DNA of 64,000 bases from NCBI GenBank assembly GCA_019054805.1, contig JAHQIY010000023.1, forward strand, positions 496,001-560,000, written 5' to 3'. A program made the position numbers and the translations under genes. The notes beneath the pieces were generated by a model, which made no database searches, was not told the origin of the DNA, and worked only from the letters and a program-made list of their open reading frames with translations. The DNA comes from Brachionus manjavacas (Eukaryota > Rotifera > Eurotatoria > Ploima > Brachionidae). Shown here one piece after another: positions 43,000 to 54,400 of the stretch; positions within the stretch are counted from its first letter, which is position 1, and each line of letters starts with the position of its first letter.

Positions 43000-43682
43000 T
43001 TTGTATAGTTATGAAATTGTCATCAACTGGCAAATGTTCATTAGCTTTACACCAATTGAATAGTTCACCTAGATTTGTAATGTTTTCGATTTCTTCACTC
43101 TTTAATACTCGAAGATATGTCTGTATTTGTGTGACCTTTGGTAGAGCTTGAATTTTTTTCTCATATAGTCGTCTTTGAGTGCACAATGGTCTCGTTATCT
43201 TTTCGTTAAAGTAAATCTGACGGACCATCTCCTTAGTTGGAGCGCTTAAACCAACTTTTGACTCGGGATGTTCGTGTTCGTTCTCAGAAATAACGATGTC
43301 AACTTTCATCGAAGCGCAGGATCTGGACGAATTTTTAGCCTAACTGGGCAAACTAACTTGCCGGCAATATTACAATAATAATTTCTAATTGTCATACCGT
43401 CACAAGTACTGTTAGTTAGTCTGGCCCACGAACACTCTTGAATAAAGTCTTGATCAATTGCTCCTAAAGCTTGTCTAAGATTTTCGTAGGTTGCGTAAAT
43501 TTTGTAAAACAAATGCCTTTTCTTAGCTTTAGCTTTAGTAGGTTCCGAAACAACACAAATGTCTTCAGCGTCATTATCAGTTTCTTGACCCTCATCTTCA
43601 TTGTTACGTTGAGCCGGATTTCTAGAGATGAGCTAGTCGACTGTGTGAAATCAAGATCATCGATGTTTGGTAAAATATTCAT
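43000..43682 (-). pseudogene. Truncated MULE-type transposase relic, copy A (N-terminal zinc-finger half)
   Basis: The ATG at 43,680-43,682 opens a short frame. After about 17 codons the coding-like sequence continues in another frame, which is open from the stop complement at 43,633-43,635 downward. That frame begins with an acidic, Lys-rich tract. A FLYWCH/WRKY-like finger follows, with WARLTNSTCDG, NYYCN, CPVRLK and a terminal HEHPES. Then comes a helical stretch (LCTQRRLYEKKI, LGELFNWC) that precedes the catalytic domain in MULE proteins. The DDE catalytic domain is absent: near 43,000 the frame runs straight into satellite. Copy A has two extra bases near 43,314 (GCGCAGG against GCGGG in copy B), which break the frame in the middle of the finger. 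The family call rests on the finger pattern and is moderately sure; the loss of function is clear. Confidence 0.7.
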
Positions 43683-43750
43683 TTTTTTTAAAAAGTCAAA
43701 AAGAAAGGAATTATGATTTGGTTAATTTCAGCAAACGTTTTATAGAAAAT

Positions 43751-43986
43751 ATTTGACAATACAATTTGACACTTTCTTTTCTTATATTTGACACTTATTT
43801 ATTTTATTTGACTTATTAAAATTTGATGAACTTATTTGACACTTTTTTATCAAATTTGACAGATATAATGATTATTTGACACGTTTAAGAAAAATTTGAC
43901 ATTAATTTAATTAATTTGATGTTTGGTTTTTGACAATTACAAATTTGACATAATTAAAATTTGACATTATTATTAAAAATTTGACG
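43751..43986 (+). promoter_or_regulatory. Cluster of TTTGACA motifs, copy A
   Basis: Twelve TTGAC words, mostly in the form ATTTGACA, plus two TTGAT variants lie on the plus strand within about 236 bp, spaced roughly 12-30 bp apart. The cluster sits just upstream of the minus-strand transposase relic and about 100 bp before a plus-strand micro-ORF. Repeated short motifs near element ends are typical transposase-binding or subterminal repeats, and the complete MULE at 59.6 kb has a comparable TTCGACAA array. A divergent promoter role is equally possible. The role is inferred, not shown. Confidence 0.6.
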
Positions 43987-44089
43987 CTTTCTCATGCGGC
44001 CTAAATAAAATTTACATGGAACTTTTAATCTCATTTTGAATTATATTAAAACCTTTTTTTCAACACTCAAAAATCTAAAAAAAACTAAA

Positions 44090-44179
44090 ATGAACCTAGT
44101 TCAAGATATAATCGAGTTTGAGGATTATCCAAACCAAGCTATAGACGTTCCTTTAAGAAAAACAAGACCTGTCGGATGA
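44090..44179 (+). CDS. Micro-ORF with AT-hook-like end, copy A
   Basis: ATG at 44,090 and TGA at 44,177-44,179 give 29 residues (MNLVQDIIEFEDYP... ending RKTRPVG). Beyond the stop the frame reads PKKINHK before a TAA. RPVG-stop-PKK therefore looks like an AT-hook-type basic motif whose Arg codon CGA has become TGA. The same ORF is conserved in the second island. It is divergent from the transposase relic, with the TTTGACA cluster between them. It could be a first exon, a captured gene fragment or chance. No function is assigned. Confidence 0.35.
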   Translation: MNLVQDIIEFEDYPNQAIDVPLRKTRPVG

Positions 44180-44435
44180 CCAAAAAAAATAAACCACAAA
44201 TAAATAAAAAATTATAGACCAAGTGCTTTAATGCTCAATTAATTTTTTGTTAAATTTTTCTCTAATAAATGCTGTTTTTTTTTAATCTGATTAAACTTTT
44301 TTTTTATTGATAAATAAAATTTTAATTGATAAAATAAAAATTAATGGACTTTTGTTTTTTTAATTGACGACTTATTTTTTGACGTTTTTATTTTTAATTA
44401 ATTGATTTTTGAAAAATTAATTTACAGAAAATCAT
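44180..44435. other. A+T-rich non-satellite stretch of the island, copy A
   Basis: Long T and A runs and TAAATTTTT-like words. No open frame, RNA gene or satellite monomer was recognised. It links the micro-ORF to the inverted satellite arm and is kept almost unchanged in the second island (47,497-47,750). Confidence 0.6.
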
Positions 44436-44975
44436 AATGCCTTATTCAAAAGCCTAATTTTAATATTTACATTAACTAATTGACTAAACGATTTATAAAA
44501 ACAAGGCTTTCGAGTAGGAAATGATTTAACAATTCTACAACTTGTATCGGAGAAATGAAATTGTTTAACTATATTTTATTCAAAAGCCTAATTTTAATAT
44601 TTTCATTAAACAAATTGACTAAACGATTGATAAAAACAAAGCTTTCGAGAAGGAAATGATTTAACAATTCTACAACTTGTACGAGAGAAGTGAAATTGTT
44701 TAACTTAATTTTATTCAAAAGCCTTATTTTAATATTTTCATTAACGAATTGACAAAACGATTTTTAAAAATAAGTCTTTCGAGTAAGATATGGTTAAACA
44801 ATTTCATAACCTCTACCAGAGAACTGAAATTGTTTAACTATATTTTATTCAAAAGCCTAATTTTAATATTTTCATTAACGAATTGACTAAACGATTTTAA
44901 AAAACAAGGCTTTCGAGTAGGAAATGATTTAACAATTCTACAACTTGAATAAGAGATGTGATATTGTTTAACGTA
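44436..44975 (-). repeat. Inverted satellite arm, four monomers, copy A
   Basis: Satellite monomers here read in the opposite orientation to all satellite to the left: ATTCAAAAGCCTAATTTTAAT, then ATTTATAAAAACAAGGC, then TTTCGAGTAGGAAATG. They belong to subfamily 1. Several carry the rare form whose complement is ACAAGTTGTAGAATTGTTAAA, otherwise seen near 5,500, 6,700 and 10,460. The unique island is thus bracketed by satellite in opposite orientations. Forward satellite resumes near 44,985. Confidence 0.9.
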
Positions 44976-46315
44976 AAGCAAATAATTTCACTTATCTCAA
45001 ACAATTTCTGAAATTGTTATCAAGCTTAAGATTTGAATTAGGCTTTCGAATAAAATTTCGTTATACAATTTCAATTATCTCACACAAGTAATGAAACTTT
45101 TAAACAATTTACTCCTCGAAACCTTGATTTTTATGAATGAATTAACTTAATAAAATAAGCTCAAGATTAAAATTAGGCTTTCGAATAATATATAGTTAAA
45201 CAATTTAACTTCTCTCGTACAGGTTATGAAATTGTTTAACCATATACAGCTCGAAAGACTTGTTTTTATCAATCGTTAATTTAATTAATTAAGCTTGAGA
45301 TTAAAATTAGGCTTTTGAATTTAATATAGTGAGACAATTTCTCTTCTCTTAAACAAGTTATGAAATTGTTTAACCATATACAGCTCGAAAGCCTTGTTTT
45401 TATAAATCGTTAAGTTAATTAATTAAGCCTCAGATTAAAATTAGGCTTTTGAATAAAATATAGTTAAACAATTTCTCTTCTCTAATTCAAGTTTTGAAAT
45501 TGTTTAACCAAATGAAGCTCGAAAGCTTTGTTTTTATAAATCGTTATATCAACAAGTAAAGCTTAAGATTATAATTAGGCTTTTGAATAAAATATAGTTA
45601 AACAATTTAACTTCTCTCGTACAGGTTATGAAATTGTTTAACCATTTACAGCTTGAAGGCCTTGTTTTTATAAATCGTTAAGTTAATTAATTAAGCTTAA
45701 GATTATAATTGGGCTTTTGAATAAAATATAGTTAAACAATTTCTCTTCTCAAATACAAGTTTTGAAATTGTATTAACATTTACAGCTCGAAAGCCTTGTT
45801 TTTATAAATCGTTATATCAATTAGTAAAGGTGAAGATTTAAATCAGGCTTTTGAATAAAATATAGTAAGACAATTTATCTTCTCTCGTTCAGGTTTTGAA
45901 ATTGTTTTACCATATGAAGCTCGAAAGCCTTGTTTTTATAAATCGCTAGTTTAATTAATTAAGCTTAAGATTAAAATTAGGCTTTTGAATAAAATATAGT
46001 TAAACAATTTAACTTCTCTAATTCAAGTTTTGAAATTGTTTAACCATATGAAGCTCGAAAGCTTTGTTTTTATAAATCGTTATATCAATAAGTTAAGCTT
46101 AAGATTTTAATTAGGCTTTTGAATTTAATAAAGTGAGACAATTTTTCTTCTCTCATACAAGTTATGAAATTGTTTAACCATTTACAGCTCGAAAGCCTTG
46201 TTTTTATAAATCGTTAAGTTAATTAATTAAGCTTAAGATTAAAATTTGTTTTTTGAATTTAATAAAGTGAGTCAATTTCTCTTCTCTCATACAAGTTATG
46301 AAATTGTTTAACCAT
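44976..46315 (+). repeat. Satellite between the two islands, including a partial copy of 41.49-43.0 kb
   Basis: About 200 bp of diverged monomers (CTCGAAACCTTGATTTTTATG type) are followed at about 45,205 by a near-exact copy of the string starting at 41,490. Shared markers are TTTTTATCAATCG, GCTTGAGATT and CTCTTAAACAAG, offset by about 3,718 bp. By the start of the island the offset has fallen to about 3,316, so roughly 400 bp (three monomers) are missing from this copy. Confidence 0.88.
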
Positions 46316-46998
46316 ATTTTGTATAGTTATGAAATTGTCATCAACTGGCAAATGTTCATTAGCTTTACACCAATTGAATAGTTCACCTAGATTTGTAATG
46401 TTTTCGATTTCTTCACTCTTTAATACTCGAAGATATGTCTGTATTTGTGTGACCTTTGGTAGAGCTTGAATTTTTTTCTCATATAGTCGTCTTTGAGTGC
46501 ACAATGGTCTCGTTATCTTTTCGTAAAAGTAAATCTGACGGACCATCTCCTTAGTTGGAGCGCTTAAACCAACTTTTGACTCGGGATGTTCGTGTTCGTT
46601 CTCAGAAATAACGATGTCAACTTTCATCGAAGCGGGATCTGGACGAATTTTTAGCCTAACTGGGCAAACTAACTTGCCGGCAATATTACAATAATAATTT
46701 CTAATTGTCATACCGTCACAAGTACTGTTAGTTAGTCTGGCCCACGAACACTCTTGAATAAAGTCTTGATCAATTGCTCCTAAAGCTTGTCTAAGATTTT
46801 CGTAGGTTGCGTAAATTTTGTAAAACAAATGCCTTTTCTTAGCTTTAGCTTTAGTAGGTTCCGAAACAACACAAATGTCTTCAGCGTCATTATCAGTTTC
46901 TTGACCCTCATCTTCATTGTTACGTTGAGCCGGATTTCTAGAGATGAGCTAGTCGACTGTGTGAAATCAAGATCATCGATGTTTGGTAAAATATTCAT
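46316..46998 (-). pseudogene. Truncated MULE-type transposase relic, copy B
   Basis: Second copy of the relic, offset by 3,316 bp from copy A and nearly identical. Here the finger region and the following helical part are in one frame: the open stretch runs from 46,948 down to about 46,316 and then into satellite. The two extra bases of copy A are absent, so B keeps the older state. The frame change between the ATG at 46,996-46,998 and the finger is present in both copies. It fits a two-base CT repeat insertion near 46,938, which therefore predates the duplication. The catalytic domain is missing. It differs from A by Tyr for Asn in the YEKITRP segment. Confidence 0.7.
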
Positions 46999-47066
46999 TT
47001 TTTTTAAAAGTCAAAAAGAAAGGAATTATGATTTGGTTAATTTCAGCAAACGTTTTATAGAAAATA

Positions 47067-47302
47067 TTTGACAATACAATTTGACACTTTCTTTTCTTAT
47101 ATTTGACACTTATTTATTTTATTTGACTTATTAAAATTTGATGAACTTATTTGACACTTTTTTATCAAATTTGACAGATATAATGATTATTTGACACGTT
47201 TAAGAAAAATTTGACATTAATTTAATTAATTTGATGTTTGGTTTTTGACAATTACAAATTTGACATAATTAAAATTTGACATTATTATTAAAAATTTGAC
47301 GC
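47067..47302 (+). promoter_or_regulatory. Cluster of TTTGACA motifs, copy B
   Basis: Same motif cluster as in the first island, with the same number and spacing of ATTTGACA words. It lies between the minus-strand relic and the plus-strand micro-ORF. Possible transposase-binding subterminal repeats or a divergent promoter; inferred only. Confidence 0.6.
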
Positions 47303-47406
47303 TTTCTCATGCGGCCTAAATAAAATTTACATGGAACTTTTAATCTCATTTTGAATTATATTAAAACCTTTTTTTTCAACACTCAAAAATCTAAAAAAAA
47401 ACTAAA

Positions 47407-47496
47407 ATGAACCTAGTTCAAGATATAATCGAGTTTGAGGATTATCCAAACCAAGCTATAGACGTTCCTTTAAGAAAAACAAGACCTGTCGGATGA
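47407..47496 (+). CDS. Micro-ORF with AT-hook-like end, copy B
   Basis: Identical reading to the micro-ORF of the first island: ATG at 47,407, TGA at 47,494-47,496, 29 residues, then PKKINHK after the stop. Because the island was duplicated, its presence in both copies is not independent evidence of selection. Confidence 0.35.
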   Translation: MNLVQDIIEFEDYPNQAIDVPLRKTRPVG

Positions 47497-47751
47497 CCAA
47501 AAAAAATAAACCACAAATAAATAAAAAATTATAGACCAAGTGCTTTAATGCTCAATTAATTTTTTGTTAAATTTTTCTCTAATAAATGCTGTTTTTTTTT
47601 AATCTGATTAAACTTTTTTTTTATTGATAAATAAAATTTTAATTGATAAAATAAAAATTAATGGACTTTTGTTTTTTTAATTGACGACTTATTTTTTGAC
47701 GTTTTTTTTTTAATTAATTGATTTTTGAAAAATTAATTTACAGAAAATCAT

Positions 47752-48415
47752 AATGCCTTATTCAAAAGCCTAATTTTAATATTTACATTAACTAATTGAC
47801 TAAACGATTTATAAAAACAAGGCTTTCGAGTAGGAAATGATTTAACAATTCTACAACTTGTATCGGAGAAATGAAATTGTTTAACTATATTTTATTCAAA
47901 AGCCTAATTTTAATATTTTCATTAAACAAATTGACTAAACGATTTATAAAAACAAGGCTTTCGAGTAGGAAATGATTTAACAATTCTACAACTTGTATCG
48001 GAGAAATGAAATTGTTTAACTTAATTTTATTCAAAAGCCTTATTTTAATATTTTCATTAACGAATTGACAAAACGATTTTTAAAAATAAGTCTTTCGAGT
48101 AGGATATGGTTAAACAATTTCATAACCTCTACCAGAGAACTGAAATTGTTTAACTAAATTTTTTTCAACAGCCTAATTTTAATATTTACATTAACTAATT
48201 GACTAAACGATTTATAAAAACAAGGCTTTCGAGTAGGAAATGGTTAAACAATTTCATAACCTCTACCAGAGAACTGAAATTGTTTAACTATATTTTATTC
48301 AAAAGCCTAATTTTAATATTTTCATTAACGAATTGACTAAACGATTTTAAAAAACAAGGCTTTCGAGTAGGAAATGATTTAACAATTCTACAACTTGAAT
48401 AAGAGATGTGATATT
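47752..48415 (-). repeat. Inverted satellite arm, five monomers, copy B
   Basis: Reverse-oriented subfamily 1 monomers as in the first island, but with five instead of four. The extra monomer near 48,130-48,260 carries a CTAAATTTTTTTCAACAGCC variant. The arm has changed length since the island was duplicated. Forward satellite resumes near 48,430 with the same junction sequence as copy A. Confidence 0.88.
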
Positions 48416-51400
48416 GTTTAACGTAAAGCAAATAATTTCACTTATCTCAAACAATTTCTGAAATTGTTATCAAGCTTAAGATTTGAATTAGGCTTTCGAA
48501 TAAAATTTCGTTATACAATTTCAATTATCTCACACAAGTTATGAAACTTTTAAACAATTTACTCCTCGAAACCTTGATTTTTATGAATGAATTAACTTAA
48601 TAAAATAAGCTCAAGATTAAAATTAGGCTTTCGAATAATATATAGTTAAACAATTTCACTTCTTTCATACAAGTAATGAAATTGTTTAACCATCTCCTAC
48701 TCTAAAGCCTGTTTTCTATTAATGCTTTAAGTTATTAAATTAAGCTTAAGATATTAGTTATTAATTTGGCTTTCGAATATAGTAAAGTAAACAATTTCAC
48801 TTATTTCATTCAAGATAAGAAACTGTTTACCTATATCCAACTCGATACCTTGATTTATATGAATGCATTTACTTAATAAACTAAGCTCAAGATTTAATTT
48901 AGGGTTTCAAATAATATATAATTAAACAATTTCACTTCTTTCATTCAAGTTCTGAAATTGTTAAACCATATCGAACTCGAAACCTTGATTTTTATGAATG
49001 CATTAACTTAAAAATTAAGCTCAAGATTTTAAATCAGGCTTTCGAATAAAATATAGTTTAACAATTTCACTTATCCCTCTCAAATTTTGAAATTTTTTAA
49101 CCATATCCTATTTAAAAGCCTGTTTTTTCTATTAAGGCGTTGAAATTTTAAATTAAGCTTAAGATTTGAATTAGGCTTTCGAATATAGTACAGAAAATAT
49201 TTCACTTATCTCATACAATTTCTGAAATTGTTATCAAGCTTAAGATTTGAATTAGGCTTTCGAATAAAATTTCGTTATACAATTTCACTTATCTCACACA
49301 AGTTATGAAACTTTTAAACAATTTACTCCTCGAAACTTTGATTTTTATGAATGCGTTAACTTAAAAAATTAAGCTCAAGATTTGAAATCAGGCTTTCGAA
49401 TAAAATATAGTTAAACAATTTCACTTATCCCTCTCAAATTATGAAATTTTTTAACCATATCCTATTTAAAAGCCTGTTTTTTCTATTAATGCGTTAAAAT
49501 TTTAAATTAAGCTTAAGATTTGAATTAGGCTTTGGAATATAGTAAAGAAAATATTTCACTTATCTCATTCAAGATATGAAACTATTAAACCATATCCTCC
49601 TCGAAACCTTGATTTTTATGAATGAATTTACTTAATAAAATAAGCTCAAGATTTAAATTAGGCTTTCGAATAAAATATAGTTAAACAATTTCTTTTCTTT
49701 CTTACAAGTTTAGAAAAGGTTAAACCATATCCTACTCGAAACCTTGATTTTTATGAATGAATTAACTTAATAAAATAAGCTCAAGATTTAAAAAAGGCTT
49801 TCAAATAATATATAGTAAAACAATTTCACTTCTTTTTTTAATACAAGTAATGAAATTGTTTAACCATCTCCTACACAAAAGCCTGTTTTCTATTAATGCG
49901 TTAAGTTATTAAACTTAGCTTAAGATATTAATTTGGCTTACGAATATAGTAAAGCAAATAATTTCACTTATCTCATACAATTTCTGAAATTGTTATTAAA
50001 CTTAAGATTTGAATTTGGCTTTCGAATAAAGTAAAGTAAACAATTTCACTTATCTCATTCAAAATATGAAACTGTTAACCTATATCCAACTCGATACCTT
50101 GATTTTTATGAATGAATTAACTTAATAAAATAAGCTCAAGATTTAAATTAGGCTTTCGAATAATATATAGTTAAACAATCTCTTTTCTTTCTTACAAGTT
50201 AAGAAAAGGTTAAACCATTTCAAGCTCGAAACCTTGATTTTTATGAATGCGTTAACTTAATAACTTAAATCAAGATTTGAATTAGGCTTTCGAATATAGT
50301 AAAGAAAATATTTCACTTATCTCATTCATGATATGAAACTGTTAAACCATATCCTACTCGAAACCTTGATTTTTATGATTGAATTAACTTAATTAAATAA
50401 GCTCAAGATTTAAATTAGGCTTTCGAATAAGATATATTTAAACAATTTCTTTTCTTTCTTACAAGTTAAGAAATGGTTAAACCAAATCAAACTCGAAACC
50501 TTGATTTTTATGAATGCGTTAACTTAATAAATTAAATCAAGATTTGAAATTAGGCTTTCGAATAAAATAAAGTTAAAACAATTTCTTTTCTTTCTTACAA
50601 GTTAAGTAAAGGTTAAACCATGTCAAACTCGAAACCTTGATTTTTATGAATGAATTAAATTAATAAAATAAGCTCAAGATTTAAATTAGGCTTTCAAATA
50701 AGATATAGTTAAACAATTTCACTTCTTTCATACAAGTAATGAAATTGTTAAACCATATCAAACTCGAAACCTTGATTTTTGTGAATGCGTTAACTTAAAA
50801 AATTAAGCTAAAGATTTGAATTAGGCTTTCGAATTTAGTAAAGTAAACAATTTCACTAATCTCAATCAAGACATGAAACTGTTAAACCATATCCAACTCG
50901 AAAGCTAAATTTAAATAAATGCGTTAAATTAATAAATTAAGCTCAAGATTTGAAATTAGGCTTTCGAATAAATTTTAGTTAAACAATTTCTTTTCACTCT
51001 CAAGTTCTGAAATTGTTTAACCATATCCTACTCAAAAGCGTGTTTTCTATTAATGCGTTAAGTTATTAAATTAAGCTAAAGATTTGAATTAGGCTTTCGA
51101 ATTTAGTAAAGTCAACAATTTCACTTATCTCAATCAAGACATGAAACAGTTAAACCATATCCAACTCGAAAGCTAAATTTAAATAAATGCGTTTACTTAA
51201 TAAACTAAGCTCAAGATTTAAAAAAGGCTTTCAAATAATATATAGTTAAACAATTTCACTTCTTTCATACAAGTAATGAAATTGTTTAACCATCTCCTAC
51301 ACAAAAGCCTGTTTTCTGTTAATGCGTTAAGTTATTAAACTAAGCTTAAAATATTAATTTGGCTTACGAATATAGTAAAGCAAATAATTTCACTTATCTC

Positions 51401-54400
51401 ATTCAATTTCTGAAATTGTTATTTAGCCTAAGATTTGAATTTGGCTTTCGAATAAAGTAAAGTAAACAATTTCACGTATATCATTCAAGATATGAAACTA
51501 TTAAACCATGTCCTACTCGAAACCATGATTTTTATGAATGAATTAACTTAATAAATTAAGCTCATGTTTTAAATTAGGCTTTTGAATAAAATATAGTTAA
51601 ACTATTTTTTTTTTCTTACAAGTTAAGAAATGGTTAAACCAAATCAAACTCGAAACCTTGATTTTTATGAATGCGTTAAGTTATTAAATTAAATCAAGAT
51701 TTGAAATTAGGCTTTCGAATAAAATATAGTTAAACAATTTCTTTTCTCTCTCAAGTTTTGAAATTGTTAAACCAAATCCTACTCGAAACCTTGATTTTTA
51801 TGAATGCGTTAAGTTATTAAATTAAGCTAAAGATTTGAATTAGGCTTTCGAATTTAGTAAAGTAAACAATTTCACTAATCTCAATCAAGACATGAAACTG
51901 TTAAACCATATCCAACTCGAAAGCTAAATTTAAATAAATGCGTTAAATTAATAAATTAAGCTCAAGATTTGAAATTAGGCTTTCGAATAAATTATAGTTA
52001 AACAATTTCTTTTCTCTCTCAAGTTCTGAAATTGTTTAACCATATCCTACTCAAAAGCGTGTTTTCTATTAATGCGTTAAGTTTTTGAATTAAGCTAAAC
52101 ATTTGAATTAGGCTTTCGAATTCAGTAAAGTAAACAATTTCACTATTCTCAATCAAGACATGAAACTGTTAAACCATATCCAACTCGAAAGCTAAATTTA
52201 AATAAATGCGTTAAATTAATAAATTAAGCTCAAGATTTGAAATTAAGCTTTGGAATAAAATAAATTTAAACAATTTCTTTTCTCTCTCAAGTTCTGAAAT
52301 TGTTTAACCATATACTACTCAAAAGCGTGTTTTCTATTAATGCGTTAAGTTTTTAAATTAAGCTTAACATTTGAATTAGGCTTTCGAATTTAGTAAAGTA
52401 AACAATTTCACTTATCTCATTCAATTTCTGAAATTGTTATTTAGCCTAAGATTTGAATTTGGCTTTCGAATAAAGTAAAGTAAACAATTTCACGTATATC
52501 ATTCAAGATATGAAACTATTAAACCATGTCCTACTCGAAACCATGATTTTTATGAATGAATTAACTTAATAAATTAAGCTCATGTTTTAAATTAGGCTTT
52601 TGAATAAAATATAGTTAAACTATTTTTTTTTCTTACAAGTTAAGAAATGGTTAAACCAAATCAAACTCGAAACCTTGATTTTTATGAATGCGTTAAGTTA
52701 TTAAATTAAATCAAGATTTGAAATTAGGCTTTCGAATAAAATATAGTTAAACAATTTCTTTTCTCTCTCAAGTTTTGAAATTGTTAAACCAAATCCTACT
52801 CGAAACCTTGATTTTTATGAATGCGTTAAGTTATTAAATTAAGCTAAAGATTTGAATTAGGCTTTCGAATTTAGTAAAGTAAACAATTTCACTAATCTCA
52901 ATCAAGACATGAAACTGTTAAACCATATCCAACTCGAAAGCTAAATTTAAATAAATGCGTTAAATTAATAAATTAAGCTCAAGATTTGAAATTAGGCTTT
53001 CGAATAAATTATAGTTAAACAATTTCTTTTCTCTCTCAAGTTCTGAAATTGTTTAACCATATCCTACTCAAAAGCGTGTTTTCTATTAATGCGTTAAGTT
53101 TTTGAATTAAGCTAAACATTTGAATTAGGCTTTCGAATTCAGTAAAGTAAACAATTTCACTATTCTCAATCAAGACATGAAACTGTTAAACCATATCCAA
53201 CTCGAAAGCTAAATTTAAATAAATGCGTTAAATTAATAAATTAAGCTCAAGATTTGAAATTAAGCTTTGGAATAAAATAAATTTAAACAATTTCTTTTCT
53301 CTCTCAAGTTCTGAAATTGTTTAACCATATACTACTCAAAAGCGTGTTTTCTATTAATGCGTTAAGTTTTTAAATTAAGCTTAACATTTGAATTAGGCTT
53401 TCGAATTTAGTAAAGTAAACAATTTTACTTATCTCATACAATTTCTGAAATTCTTATTAAGCTTAAGATTTGAATTAGGCTTTCGAATAAATTTCGTCAT
53501 ACAATTTCACTTATCTCACACAAGTTATGAAACTTTTAAACAATTTACTACTCGAAAGCTTAATTTTTATAAATTCGTTAACTTAATAAACTAAGCTCAA
53601 GATTTAAAAAAGGCTTTCAAATAATATATAGTTAAACAATTTCACTTCTTTCATACAAGTAATGAAATTGTTAAACCATATCAAACTCGAAACCTTGATT
53701 TTTGTGAATGCGTTAACTTAAAAAATTAAGCTCAAGATTTAAATTAGGCTCTCGAATAAAATAAAGTTAAACAATTTCTTTTCTTTCTTACAAGTTAAGA
53801 AAAAGTGTAACCATATACTACTCAAAAGCCTGTTTTCTATTAATGCTTTAAGTTATTAAATTAAGCTAAAGATATTAATTTGGCTTTCGAATATAGTAAA
53901 GCAAATAATTTCACTAATCTCATACAATTTCTGAAATTGTTATTAAGCTTAAGATTTGAATAAGGCTTTCGAATAAAATATATGTAAACAATTTCACTTA
54001 TCCCTCTCGAATTATAAAATTTTTTAACCATATCCTATTTAAAGGCCAGTTTTTTCTATTAATGCGTTGAAATTTTAAATTAAGTTTAAGATTTGAATTA
54101 GGCTTTGGAATATAGTAAAGAAAATATTTCACTTATCTCATTCAAGATATGAAACTATTAAACCATATCCTCCTCGAAACCTTGATTTTTATGAATGCGT
54201 TAACTTAATAAATTAAGCTCAAGATTTGAAATTAAGCTTTGGAATAAAATAAAGATAAACAATTTCTTTTCTCTCTCAAGTTCTGAAATTGTTTAACCAT
54301 ATACTACTCAAAAGCGTGTTTTCTATTAATGCGTTAAGTTTTTAAATTAAGCTTTACATTTGAATTAGGCTTTCGAATTTAGTAAAGTAAACAATTTTAC

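Noticed and set aside
42941-43000. C-terminal extension of the relic ORF (VKQFHNLYERREIDSLY)
   Set aside because: These codons are satellite sequence read in frame by chance after the truncation point near 43,000.
43471-43716. Plus-strand ORF of 81 codons opposite the transposase relic, and its partner at 46,787-47,071
   Set aside because: It overlaps the relic on the other strand, reads as hydrophobic low-complexity sequence from A+T-rich DNA and matches no recognisable domain. Taken as a shadow.
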